Shown piece after piece: positions 47,025 to 57,785 of a stretch of DNA of 64,000 nucleotides (positions within the stretch are counted from its first letter, which is position 1; each line of letters opens with the position of its first letter). The notes beneath the pieces were generated by a model. It was given only the letters and a program-made list of their open reading frames with translations, was not told where the DNA came from and made no database searches. A program made the position numbers and the translations under genes. This DNA is from Cardiobacteriaceae bacterium (lineage in GTDB: Bacteria; Pseudomonadota; Gammaproteobacteria; Cardiobacteriales; Cardiobacteriaceae): positions 1 to 64,000 of the forward strand of contig JAUMXB010000004.1 of the NCBI GenBank assembly GCA_030529365.1, in the 5' to 3' direction.

Positions 47025-50000
47025 GTTGCGGGGTTTCCTGGGAGTGGTTGCTGCCGAAGAGGCGGGAAAAAAGACGGGAGATGTCGTCCATGAAGGTATA
47101 GACCACGGGGATGACGACGAGGCTCAGCAGCGTGGATGTGACCAGTCCGCCGACGACGGCCGCGGCCATGGGCTGGCGGAAGGTGGGGTCGGCGTCGCCC
47201 CAGCCGATGAGGATGGGCATCATACCTGCGCCCATGGCGACGGTGGTCATGATGATGGGGCGGGCGCGTTTGTGGCAGGCGTCAAGCAGCGCTTCCGTGC
47301 GCGGCAGGCCGTCGCGGCGCTGCGCGATGATGGCGTAATCGACGAGCAGGATGGAGTTTTTCGTGGCGATGCCCATGAGCATGATGAGGCCGATGAGCGA
47401 GGGCATGGAGAGGCTTGCGCCGGTGATGAGCAAGCCGGCAAAGGCGCCGCCGATGGAGAGCGGCAGGGCCATGAGGATGGTGAAGGGTTGCAGGACGCGG
47501 TGAAAGAGGAGAACAAGAATGGCGAAAATGCAAAAAACGCCGACGCCCATGGCGAGCATGAAGCCGGTGAAAAGCTCTGCCATGATTTCCGCCTGGCCGC
47601 CGTCGCTGGTTTTGACGGCCGCGGGGAGGTTTTGCATGGTGGGCGTGGCTTTCACGGCGCTGACCAGTTCGCCCAGTTCGCCGCTGCCGACTTGTACGGT
47701 AATGCGGATTTCGCGGGCGCGGTCGAAGCGGCTGATCAGCGCGGCGCCACCGGCAAATTGCAGGCGGGCGACATCGCCGATACGCACGGGGCCGCGCGGC
47801 GAGCTGACCAGCAGGTTTTCCAGGGTGGCAAGATCGTGGCGCGCCGCTTCGGGCAGGCGCACGACGATGGGCAGCTGGCGGCTGTCGAGATTGAGCTTGG
47901 CGAGGCGCTGTTCGTAATCGCCTTGGGTGGCGATGCGCAGGGCATTGGCAATTTGCAGGGTGGTGACGCCGTGATCCGCCATTTTCAGGGGATCGGGCAG
48001 GATTTGCAGTTCTTCGCGGGTCAGGTTGCGGCTGCTGGAAATCATGCCGGCATTGGGCAGGGCGCGGATATCGCGCATCAGTGCCTGCGCGGTGTCTTCG
48101 AGAAGCTGCGGGTTGTCGCTGGTGAGCGAGATGGCGTAGCCGGGATCGCCGCCGTTGCTCAGTCCCACCTGGAAACGCGCGCCGGGCACGTGTTCCAGGC
48201 GCTGGCTGATCTCGCGTTCGATCTCTGTTTTGCTGATGCGGGTGCCGCGCGGTTCGAGCACGAGATCGAGGCTGGCCTTGTTGAGATTCTTGCCGCCAAA
48301 TGCGGAGTTTTCGCCCATGTCGCGCGCGGTTTGCCCCACGGCGGTGAAGACGTGGGCAATGCCGGGCACATCGGCGATGGCATGACGCGCAGCTTCGCTG
48401 ACGGCGAGGGTGTCTTCCAGCGTGGCGTCCGGCGTGAGTTCGATGGAGATGCGGCTCTGGTTGATGTCGTCATTGGGCAGAAAGCCGGTGGACAAATGGC
48501 GCACCAGCGTGAGTGATCCGGCAAAGAGAAGCAGGGTGACGAGCATGGTGAGCCAGCGCCAGCGGACGACGAAGGCAACGAAGCGCAGATAATGGCGCAT
48601 CAGCCAGCCGTCCCGGCACTCGGTTTGCAGCTTCTCCGGGCGCAGGAGATAGGCGGCCATCATCGGCGTGATCAGGCGCGCGACGACGAGCGAGAAGAAA
48701 ACGGCCATGGCCGCCGTCCAGCCGAACTGGCGGAAAAATTGCCCGATGATGCCATCCATGAAGGCGGTGGGCAGGAACACGGCGATGAGCGTAAAAGTGG
48801 TGGCAATCACGGCGAGGCCGATTTCGTCCGCCGCTTCCATCGCTGCCTGATATGGCGTTTTGCCGGTGCGCAAGTGGCGGATGATGTTTTCGATTTCCAC
48901 AATGGCATCATCAACCAAGACGCCCACCACCAGCGACAGCGCCAGCAGGGAAATGATGTTCAGGCTGAAGTCGCCGAGCCACATGAAGAGAAAAGTGGGG
49001 ATGACCGAAAGCGGCAGGGCGGTGGCGGCGATAAACGTGGCGCGCAGATTGCGCAGAAAGAGGAACACCACGATCACGGCGAGCACGCCGCCTTCCATCA
49101 GCATGGTGAGCGAGGCGCGATAGTCTTCATAAACCGGCGTGGCAAGGTCGTAAACCTTTTCAATGCGCAATTGCGGGTATTCGGCCTGGATTTGGGCAAG
49201 TTCCGCTTCCACCGCGCGCATCATCGCCACTTCGCTGGCGCCACGGCTGCGTACCACGCTGAAGGCGACCACTGTTTTGCCGTCAAAAAGCGCCACGCTG
49301 GAGGCTTCCGCCGCGCCGTCGCGAATCTCGGCAATAGCGCCGAGCGGCTGCGCACCGCCCGCCGTGGCAATTTGCATATCGGCGAGCGCGGCGGCGTGAT
49401 CCAGTGCGCCCAGCGTGCGGATGGTCTGGCTGCGTCCGCCCACCTTGGCTTCTCCGCCCGGCGCGTCCTGCTGGATGGCGGCCACTTGCGCCGAGACATC
49501 CGTGACCGGCAAGCCCAGCGCATTGAGGGCAAGGGGATCGGCCAGCACTTCCACTTCGCGGGCAAGGCCGCCGATACGCTTGACGCTGCCCACGCCTGGC
49601 AGGGCGGTGAGGCGGCGCGACAGCTTGTCATCCACAAACCACGACAGCGCCAGCACGTCCATATCGCCAGCCACGGAAAAGGTCAGCGCCGGAAAGCCGC
49701 TGGTACCCACCTTGGAAATCACCGGATCGTTGGCCGCCGCCGGCAAATCGCTGCGAATTTCGCCCATTGCCGAACGCACTTCATCCAGCGCTTCCTGGAT
49801 ATCCTTTTCCAGACGGAATTCGACGACAGTCGTGGAAATGCCGGTCTGCACCACGCTGCGCATCTTTTTCACCCCGTCGATCGAGGCCACGCGGCTTTCC
49901 ACCTTTTTGGCGACATCGCTTTCCAGCTGCGGCGGCGCGGCGCCGGGCAGCGTCACCATCACTACCACCACCGGGAAATCCATGTCGGGAAACTGCTGGA

Positions 50001-50100
50001 TTTTCATGGCATGAAAGCCATACCAGCCGCCCAGCGTCAGCAGAATGAAAAGCAGAATGGGCGCGAGCGGATTGCGGATCGACCAGGCGGAAAAATTCAT
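46999..50100 (-). CDS. RND efflux transporter, inner-membrane pump
   Basis: This 1033-aa AcrB/HAE1-family pump has 12 predicted membrane helices and two large periplasmic loops. The proton-relay motif in helix 4 reads VVGVLVDDAIVEIENI with the paired Asp. The N-terminus FSAWSIRNPLAPILLFILL is typical. It is predicted to export drugs or metabolites together with the adaptor encoded just upstream; no outer-membrane channel gene is in the window. It overlaps the adaptor gene by 4 bp. Confidence 0.93.
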   Translation of the reverse strand: MNFSAWSIRNPLAPILLFILLTLGGWYGFHAMKIQQFPDMDFPVVVVMVTLPGAAPPQLESDVAKKVESRVASIDGVKKMRSVVQTGISTTVVEFRLEKDIQEALDEVRSAMGEIRSDLPAAANDPVISKVGTSGFPALTFSVAGDMDVLALSWFVDDKLSRRLTALPGVGSVKRIGGLAREVEVLADPLALNALGLPVTDVSAQVAAIQQDAPGGEAKVGGRSQTIRTLGALDHAAALADMQIATAGGAQPLGAIAEIRDGAAEASSVALFDGKTVVAFSVVRSRGASEVAMMRAVEAELAQIQAEYPQLRIEKVYDLATPVYEDYRASLTMLMEGGVLAVIVVFLFLRNLRATFIAATALPLSVIPTFLFMWLGDFSLNIISLLALSLVVGVLVDDAIVEIENIIRHLRTGKTPYQAAMEAADEIGLAVIATTFTLIAVFLPTAFMDGIIGQFFRQFGWTAAMAVFFSLVVARLITPMMAAYLLRPEKLQTECRDGWLMRHYLRFVAFVVRWRWLTMLVTLLLFAGSLTLVRHLSTGFLPNDDINQSRISIELTPDATLEDTLAVSEAARHAIADVPGIAHVFTAVGQTARDMGENSAFGGKNLNKASLDLVLEPRGTRISKTEIEREISQRLEHVPGARFQVGLSNGGDPGYAISLTSDNPQLLEDTAQALMRDIRALPNAGMISSSRNLTREELQILPDPLKMADHGVTTLQIANALRIATQGDYEQRLAKLNLDSRQLPIVVRLPEAARHDLATLENLLVSSPRGPVRIGDVARLQFAGGAALISRFDRAREIRITVQVGSGELGELVSAVKATPTMQNLPAAVKTSDGGQAEIMAELFTGFMLAMGVGVFCIFAILVLLFHRVLQPFTILMALPLSIGGAFAGLLITGASLSMPSLIGLIMLMGIATKNSILLVDYAIIAQRRDGLPRTEALLDACHKRARPIIMTTVAMGAGMMPILIGWGDADPTFRQPMAAAVVGGLVTSTLLSLVVIPVVYTFMDDISRLFSRLFGSNHSQETPQHEPRHQST

Positions 50101-51164
50101 TCTTCCACCCTCACCAGATCGCCGTCCTGCAAGAAAGCGCCGCCGCGCGCGACAATGCGCGCATCCGCAGCAAGCCCGCTTTCCACCACCACGCGATCAT
50201 CCAGCCGCGTGCCGAACAGCGGCTTTTCGCGCACGATGCGACCGTTGGCATCCACCCGCATCACGTAATCATGGCCATCCTCGCGCACCAGCGCCGCTGC
50301 CGGTACAGTCAGCACTTCTACCTTGCCGAGGAGAAATTCGCCGCGCAGGAACATTCCCGCGCGCAGCAACGCATGTGACTCCATTGCCACGAATACCGTC
50401 ACCCGCCGCGAACGCGCATCGGCCACCGGCGCGAATTTCGCAATCCGCCCGGAAACGGCCTCGCCATTGCCGAGCGGAAGACGCACCCGCGTGCCCACGC
50501 CAAGCTGCGCCACATCCAGCGCCGCCACCTGTGCCCGCCATTCCAGCGCGCCCCCGCTCATCAGGGTAAAAAGCGGCAGGCCGATATTGGCCGTCATCCC
50601 CACTTCGGCAGGGCGGGTAATCACGATGCCATCAACGGGCGCGCGCACCTGCGCATAATCCAGACGCAGCTGCGCCGCATCGCGCGCCGCAAGCGCGCCA
50701 TCCAATGCCGCGCGCGCTTCCTGCTCGCCGGAAATCATCTGGTCGGCATCGAGCTGGCTCATAGCTTTGTCTTTCAGGAGTTTGCGTGCGCGTGCTGCAT
50801 TGTTTTTCGCAAGCGACAGCGCCGATTCCGCGCGCGCCACCGCCGCCTTGGCCTGGGCAAGGTCATGGCGAATCATCGCCGTATCAAATTCCGCCAGCAC
50901 CTCTCCGGCCTTGACGCGATCGCCCACATCCGCATGCAGCGCAACCAGCGCCACACCGGCCACCTGGGCATTGACTGCCGCCATCTCGCGCGCCGCCACT
51001 TCGCCTTCGGCCACAAGCGTCATGTCATGCGTGAGCGGTTGTGGCTGCACCACCGCCACGGTCAGCACCGGCTTTTCCGGCGCGGCAGGCGTGGTTGCCT
51101 CATCAGCGGTTGCCAGCGTGATGGCGAACAGCAAAGTCAACATCGCAAATTTTTTCATCGTCAT
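50097..51164 (-). CDS. RND periplasmic adaptor (membrane fusion protein)
   Basis: This 355-aa HlyD/AcrA-type adaptor has a signal peptide (MTMKKFAMLTLLFAITLATA), a barrel-sandwich domain (ALHADVGDRVKAGEVLAEFD), an alpha-helical hairpin and a beta-barrel. It links the RND pump to an outer-membrane channel. The start is the ATG at 51164 or six bases in at 51158; the longer frame runs into the palindromic element. No local regulator gene is visible. Confidence 0.9.
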   Translation of the reverse strand: MTMKKFAMLTLLFAITLATADEATTPAAPEKPVLTVAVVQPQPLTHDMTLVAEGEVAAREMAAVNAQVAGVALVALHADVGDRVKAGEVLAEFDTAMIRHDLAQAKAAVARAESALSLAKNNAARARKLLKDKAMSQLDADQMISGEQEARAALDGALAARDAAQLRLDYAQVRAPVDGIVITRPAEVGMTANIGLPLFTLMSGGALEWRAQVAALDVAQLGVGTRVRLPLGNGEAVSGRIAKFAPVADARSRRVTVFVAMESHALLRAGMFLRGEFLLGKVEVLTVPAAALVREDGHDYVMRVDANGRIVREKPLFGTRLDDRVVVESGLAADARIVARGGAFLQDGDLVRVEE

Positions 51165-51255
51165 GAATCCCGGCGGGCGGCAGCAAAGGGCGACAGTGTA
51201 ACAAAAGCGGGAAGACGGTATTTGCGAAAATCCCGCAACAAGCGCGCGGGAGGTC

Positions 51256-51342
51256 GTGATAAATTTTCTCATCATTAAGCGCTTATCGTGAGAAAATTTA
51301 TCGAGATAAGCGCTTGGTTATGGTAAATAAATGCTATTTTTT
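51256..51342. repeat. Composite palindromic element, copy 17 (reverse)
   Basis: An S box, K boxes at 51277-51284 and 51308-51315 (31 bp apart) and the mirrored AT arm GGTAAATAAATGCTATTTTTT. It lies between the efflux operon promoter and hutI. Confidence 0.94.
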
Positions 51343-51348
51343 GGTTAT

Positions 51349-52542
51349 TTATGAATTTCCCTTTAATATCAGGGCATGCAGCGGATTGAAGCCGATGCGG
51401 TAGGCGAGGTCGGCGGGGCGTTCGATGTCCCAGATGGCGAGGTCGGCATCCATGCCGGTGGCGAGCTGGCCTTTGCGCTCTTGCAGGCCGAGGGCGCGCG
51501 CGGCATGGCGCGTGACGCCGGCAAGCGCTTCCTGCGGAGTGAGTTTGAACAGGGTGCAGCCCATGTTGAGGGTGAGGAGCAGCGAGGTGAGCGGCGAGGT
51601 GCCGGGGTTGCTGTCGGTGGAGAGCGCCATCGGCACGGCGGCGGCACGCAGGCCTTCCACGGGCGGCAGTTGCGTTTCGCGCAGGGTGTAGAACGCGCCG
51701 GGCAGCAGCACGGCAACGGTGCCTGCGGCTTTCATGGCGGCGATGCCTGCGGGCGAGAGGTATTCGAGATGGTCGGCGGAGAGGCCACCGTAGCGGGCAA
51801 CGAGCGCTGCGCCTTCGAGGTTGGAGAGTTGCTCGGCATGCAGTTTGACGGGGAGATCCAGCGCTTTGGCGGCATCGAAGACGCGCGCCATTTGCGCGGG
51901 CGAGAAGGCGATGGTTTCGCAGAAGCCGTCCACGGCGTCAACGAGGCCTTCAGCGTGCAGTTCGGGTAGCCAGGCGCAGACGGCTTCGATGTAGTCGTCA
52001 GCGCGACCGGCGTATTCCGGCGGCAGGGCGTGCGCGGCGAGGTAGGTGGTGCGGATGGTGAGGCCGGTTTCTTTGCCGAGCGCGCGGGCGACGCGCAGCA
52101 TTTTTCTCTCCGTTTCCAGATCAAGGCCGTAGCCGGATTTGATTTCGACGGTGCCGGTGCCTTCCTGTTGCAGGGTGCGCAGGCGCGGCAGGGCGCTGGC
52201 GAGGAGTTCCGCTTCGCTGGCGGCGCGGGTGGCGCGGACGCTGGCGAGGATGCCGCCGCCCTGTTTGGCGATGTCGGTATAGCTCACGCCGTTCAGGCGC
52301 GCTTCGAATTCGTTGCTGCGGTTGCCGCCGTAAACGAGATGGGTGTGGCAGTCGATGAGCGCGGGGGTGATCCAGCGTGCGCCCATGTCGTGCACGGCGT
52401 CGGCGCGGGCGATTTGCCCGGCGGCGTCTTCGCGCTTGCCGAGCCAGACGATTTTGCCATCTTCCACGGCGATGGCGCCGTTTTCTATCGTGCCGTAGTC
52501 GTTGCCGGTCATGGTGGCGAGGTGGCCGAGCCAAATCTGCAT
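51349..52542 (-). CDS. hutI: Imidazolonepropionase
   Basis: This 397-aa amidohydrolase opens imidazolonepropionate in histidine breakdown. Metal ligands lie in [10 protein letters not shown] (near residue 64) and in [19 protein letters not shown] carries the catalytic Asp. HutH, hutU and hutG are not in the window, so it is either an orphan or part of a scattered pathway. It has a palindromic element at both ends. Confidence 0.94.
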   Translation of the reverse strand: MQIWLGHLATMTGNDYGTIENGAIAVEDGKIVWLGKREDAAGQIARADAVHDMGARWITPALIDCHTHLVYGGNRSNEFEARLNGVSYTDIAKQGGGILASVRATRAASEAELLASALPRLRTLQQEGTGTVEIKSGYGLDLETERKMLRVARALGKETGLTIRTTYLAAHALPPEYAGRADDYIEAVCAWLPELHAEGLVDAVDGFCETIAFSPAQMARVFDAAKALDLPVKLHAEQLSNLEGAALVARYGGLSADHLEYLSPAGIAAMKAAGTVAVLLPGAFYTLRETQLPPVEGLRAAAVPMALSTDSNPGTSPLTSLLLTLNMGCTLFKLTPQEALAGVTRHAARALGLQERKGQLATGMDADLAIWDIERPADLAYRIGFNPLHALILKGNS

Positions 52543-52555
52543 GATAATCTCCTGT

Positions 52556-52643
52556 TATGAAATATTTTCTCATGGTGAAGCGCTTTTTATGAGAAAGTTT
52601 CTCATGGAAAGCGCTTCATGGTGATAAGAAAACGCTATTTTTA
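52556..52643. repeat. Composite palindromic element, copy 18 (reverse)
   Basis: An S box variant, K boxes at 52578-52585 and 52609-52616 (31 bp apart), and a degraded right arm GTGATAAGAAAACGCTATTTTT. It lies between hutI and recG. Confidence 0.92.
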
Positions 52644-52655
52644 CTGTTTTTTTGT

Positions 52656-54716
<2,061 letters not shown>

Positions 54717-54729
54717 GGTGGTAACAATA

Positions 54730-54805
54730 ACACCATTAAGCGCTTCATGTGAAAAAATTTCTCGCATGAAGCGCTTCGTGATGGTAAAAAACAGTCATTC
54801 TAAGG
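54730..54805. repeat. Composite palindromic element, copy 19 (reverse)
   Basis: K boxes at 54738-54745 and 54769-54776 (31 bp apart) and the mirrored AT arm GGTAAAAAACAGTCATTCT. The bases next to both K boxes are CATG on the two sides, a paired change against the usual ATTG/CAAT. It lies between recG and the SIS gene. Confidence 0.93.
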
Positions 54806-54812
54806 ATTTTTA

Positions 54813-55550
54813 TTAGAAACGGTAACGGATCACATCCTGGTATTGCTCGATCAATGCCTGGTTGCGTGCCTGTCCGCCATCCATGTTGGCGGAATAGTAA
54901 ATGGGCGGATATTCCATGCCTGAGGCAATCAGGCGTTTGCAAACTTCGACGACGATAGTGTTCATGATGGCGGCGCCGACCACGGTTGACGTCGGCCCCA
55001 CTTTTTGCGAGATGCCGGGCAGCTCGCATACTGCATCGCCGATAACGCCGTGGTTATCGATGACGATATCGGCGAGTTCAAACAGGCGCTTGCCGCTGGA
55101 ATGGCGGCTGGTCACGCTTTGCGAGTAGGCGAGATTGGTGATGGCGATGATTTGTGCGCCCCTGGCTTTTGCCGCCAGCACCAGATCGATGGCGACGGCG
55201 TTGCGACCGGATACGGAATGGGCGATCAATACGTCGCCCGCGCGGAAATCCACGGTGCCTGCCAGTATTGTGCCGTAGCCTTCGAGCTGTTCCATGCGGC
55301 TGGTGGCGCTGATTGGGGTGCGGTTGAGCATGATTTCTTCGCCGAAAATGGGGTTGATGACCATGAGACCACCGGCGCGGTAATACATTTCTTCGGCAAG
55401 AATGCCGGCATGGCTGGCGCCGAAGATGTAGATGGCGCGCTTGTCGAGTATGGCATCGGCAAGCGCTGCAATGGTGGCGTCGATGGCAGCCTGCTCTTCC
55501 CTGAAAGCCTGCTCCAGCATTTCCAGCACCGCTTTTTGGTAAGCGTACAT
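54813..55550 (-). CDS. SIS-domain sugar-phosphate binding protein
   Basis: This 245-aa protein has a SIS fold (AIYIFGASHAGILAEEMYYRAGG; GDVLIAHSVSGRNAVAIDLVLAAKARGAQIIAITN), as in sugar-phosphate isomerases and the UPF0309 group. It starts in the base after the PTS IIC stop codon, so it probably acts on the sugar phosphate brought in by the PTS. The exact reaction (isomerase or deaminase or etherase) is not visible. Confidence 0.88.
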   Translation of the reverse strand: MYAYQKAVLEMLEQAFREEQAAIDATIAALADAILDKRAIYIFGASHAGILAEEMYYRAGGLMVINPIFGEEIMLNRTPISATSRMEQLEGYGTILAGTVDFRAGDVLIAHSVSGRNAVAIDLVLAAKARGAQIIAITNLAYSQSVTSRHSSGKRLFELADIVIDNHGVIGDAVCELPGISQKVGPTSTVVGAAIMNTIVVEVCKRLIASGMEYPPIYYSANMDGGQARNQALIEQYQDVIRYRF

Positions 55551-56822
55551 TTATCCTCCGAAAATCAGGCTGATGTAATAGCTGACCAGGCCGCTGAGCG
55601 AGAGATCGTTGCCGCCGAAAATCAGAATCCAGTTCTGGATGGTGTGGCTGTAGATTGCGGCTGACAGGCCAACCAGTACCACCATCAGAATCGCGGCGCT
55701 GATGCTGCCGACAATGGCGCCACGCAGGCCGCCCTGTCCTTCGCCGATGACAGCTGCGCCGCCGCATTCGAAAAAGCTGGTAACCACCAGGGGCAACAGC
55801 AAGACGCCGAATACGTTGAAATAGTTGGTGATCAGAATCATGACGGTAGAAGCCACCATGGCCACGACAAAGCCGATGATCACAGCGTTGGGGCGATAAC
55901 CGAACAGTATCGGCACATCAAAGGCCGGCTTGGCGCCGGGGACAATTTTCTCGGCAATGCCCTTGAAGGCGGGAATGATCTGGCTGATCAGCATGCGCAC
56001 GCCATAGAGCATGACCAGCAAACCGGCAGCGAATTTCAGCCCGGCATCGATAGCGACGAAAAAGAGGCTCTTGCCTTCCGGCGCCAACGTCGGCAAAAAC
56101 ACGCCGGCCACCAGATAAATCAGAAACATCACCATCGCCCCGGCGACAGAGATTTCTTTGAAAAACGACAAGCTTTGCGGAATCTGCAAATCTTCGGTGG
56201 AGCGCGCCTTGTTGCCTGCGGCTTTGGCCACATAGCCGGAAAGCAGGGCGAGAATGCCGGTCGGGTGGCCGATCAAAAAGCTTTCGTCACCCGTGGCATC
56301 CCAGACGAAACGGCGCATGATCCACGGCATCAGCGACCAGTAGAGCGCGGAGAGCACGGCGCTGACCGCAATCAGCATGGCGCCGTCGAGTTTTGCCTCC
56401 ACACCGCCCGCCACGATGACGAAGGGAAACCACCACAGCATGTGTCCGGTGAGGAAAATCGTTTTGATCGGGGTGAAGCGGGCAATCAGCACGTGCAAAA
56501 TCAAGCCGATGAACATGCTCATGCCGACGATGCCGCCATATTCGGCAGTGAAGGCCACATCCGACAGGCCTTCGCCGGTGCTTACGCCCATTTGCGCCTG
56601 TACGGCCTGGTTGATGGGAGCAATGATGCCGACGAGAATGCCGACGCCTGCCTGTAAGATGACCATGCCGAACGCCGTCATCAGCGCACCCTTGACCACA
56701 TCGGGCAAGGGTTTGCGCTGTAGCAGCAGGCCGAGCATGGCAATCAGCCCCATCAGCACCGGGGCGTTGTTCAATATGTTGTCGAGCACGAAGCGCGCGA
56801 CGTCGTTCAGAAACGTACTCAT
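55551..56822 (-). CDS. PTS EIIC, ascorbate (UlaA/SgaT) type
   Basis: This 423-aa permease has about 11 membrane helices. FTAEYGGIVGMSMFIGLILHVLIARFTPIK, GHMLWWFPFVI and VTSFFECGGAAVIGEGQGG mark the ascorbate-galactitol IIC family. It overlaps the IIB gene by 4 bp. Its sugar is unknown; true ascorbate use would need UlaD/E/F-like enzymes, which are not here. Confidence 0.88.
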   Translation of the reverse strand: MSTFLNDVARFVLDNILNNAPVLMGLIAMLGLLLQRKPLPDVVKGALMTAFGMVILQAGVGILVGIIAPINQAVQAQMGVSTGEGLSDVAFTAEYGGIVGMSMFIGLILHVLIARFTPIKTIFLTGHMLWWFPFVIVAGGVEAKLDGAMLIAVSAVLSALYWSLMPWIMRRFVWDATGDESFLIGHPTGILALLSGYVAKAAGNKARSTEDLQIPQSLSFFKEISVAGAMVMFLIYLVAGVFLPTLAPEGKSLFFVAIDAGLKFAAGLLVMLYGVRMLISQIIPAFKGIAEKIVPGAKPAFDVPILFGYRPNAVIIGFVVAMVASTVMILITNYFNVFGVLLLPLVVTSFFECGGAAVIGEGQGGLRGAIVGSISAAILMVVLVGLSAAIYSHTIQNWILIFGGNDLSLSGLVSYYISLIFGG

Positions 56823-57097
56823 GATGCACCTCCGGGAAGCGTGGCCAGCTGCGCTTTCACCTCGTTTAGATCCATGTAGTTGCGCACTGGAAAGACAGGC
56901 ACCTGGACAGCAGCTTTCAGCTGGTCAGCCAGCTGGTAGCTGGTGAAAATCGCATCGGCATCCATGCTTTGCGCAGAAGTGAGATCGGTATTTTCCACGT
57001 CTGCCGCCATGCCCAGTTCGGCGGCGGCCTTTTCTATCGTAAATTTCAGCACCATGGAACTGCCGACGCCAAAACCGCATACCGCCAATATTTTCAT
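56819..57097 (-). CDS. PTS EIIB, ascorbate/galactitol type
   Basis: This 92-aa IIB protein carries the phosphorylated Cys in LAVCGFGVGSSM (Cys7). AAGGAG precedes the ATG at 57097. It pairs with the following IIC. No IIA domain gene is in the cassette, so phosphate must come from a IIA encoded elsewhere. Confidence 0.9.
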   Translation of the reverse strand: MKILAVCGFGVGSSMVLKFTIEKAAAELGMAADVENTDLTSAQSMDADAIFTSYQLADQLKAAVQVPVFPVRNYMDLNEVKAQLATLPGGAS

Positions 57098-57311
57098 CGT
57101 TCTCTCCTTGCCTTTCTGTGTGAATGACACGCGAAGAACGCGCTGCGAACCTGGGCGGAATGTGAAGGCCGCCACAACAGCTTTCGTCTCCAATCGTTGG
57201 CCATTGTATAGCCAGGATTACAGAAAATCAGTGTTTTGGCGAATGTGGCAGAAAAGACGCCCTGTAAGATGGTACATTTTCTCTCGCTGCGCGAGCAGTT
57301 TCTGTTATACA

Positions 57312-57380
57312 AAAAGCGCTTATTATGAGAAAATTTCTCACAATAAGCGCTTATGGGTGGTAAAAAATAGCTATTCTTGA
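57312..57380. repeat. Composite palindromic element, copy 20 (reverse)
   Basis: K boxes at 57316-57323 and 57347-57354 (31 bp apart). The 23-nt centre pairs along 11-bp arms with a single mismatch, forming the clearest hairpin in the window. The mirrored AT arm is GGTAAAAAATAGCTATTCTT. It lies between the PTS promoter and the ridA 3' end. Confidence 0.95.
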
Positions 57381-57395
57381 CTGTTTTTTGAAATA

Positions 57396-57770
57396 TCAGT
57401 CAGCAAAGACCGCTTCCATTTCCACCATGGCGCCTTTGGGCAGGGCGCTGATTTGCACGGCGGCGCGGGCCGGATACGGGGCGCTGAAATATTTGCCCAT
57501 GATGTCGTTGAGTTCGGCGAAGTTGCCGAGGTCGGTGACGTAGATGTTGAGCTTGACGATGTTGGCAAGGTCACCGCCCGCTTCCTGGCAGATGGCTTGC
57601 AGGTTTTTGAAGACGCGGTGGGTTTGCTCGGTAAAGCCTTGTTCGAGCTCCATGTTTTCCGGGTTCAGGGGGATTTGCCCGGAGATGAAGACGAGGTTGC
57701 CGACGCGCACGGCTTGCGAGTAGGTGCCGATGGCTTTGGGCGCTTTGTCGGTATTGAGGACTTGTTTCAT
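57396..57770 (-). CDS. ridA: RidA enamine/imine deaminase
   Basis: This 124-aa YjgF-family protein removes reactive 2-aminoacrylate and related imines. [21 protein letters not shown] and the Arg in [21 protein letters not shown] (active-site Arg near 103) are intact. It starts 15 bp after spoT and is the last gene of rpoZ-spoT-ridA. Confidence 0.94.
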   Translation of the reverse strand: MKQVLNTDKAPKAIGTYSQAVRVGNLVFISGQIPLNPENMELEQGFTEQTHRVFKNLQAICQEAGGDLANIVKLNIYVTDLGNFAELNDIMGKYFSAPYPARAAVQISALPKGAMVEMEAVFAD

Positions 57771-57785
57771 GGTTTCTCCTTGTTT

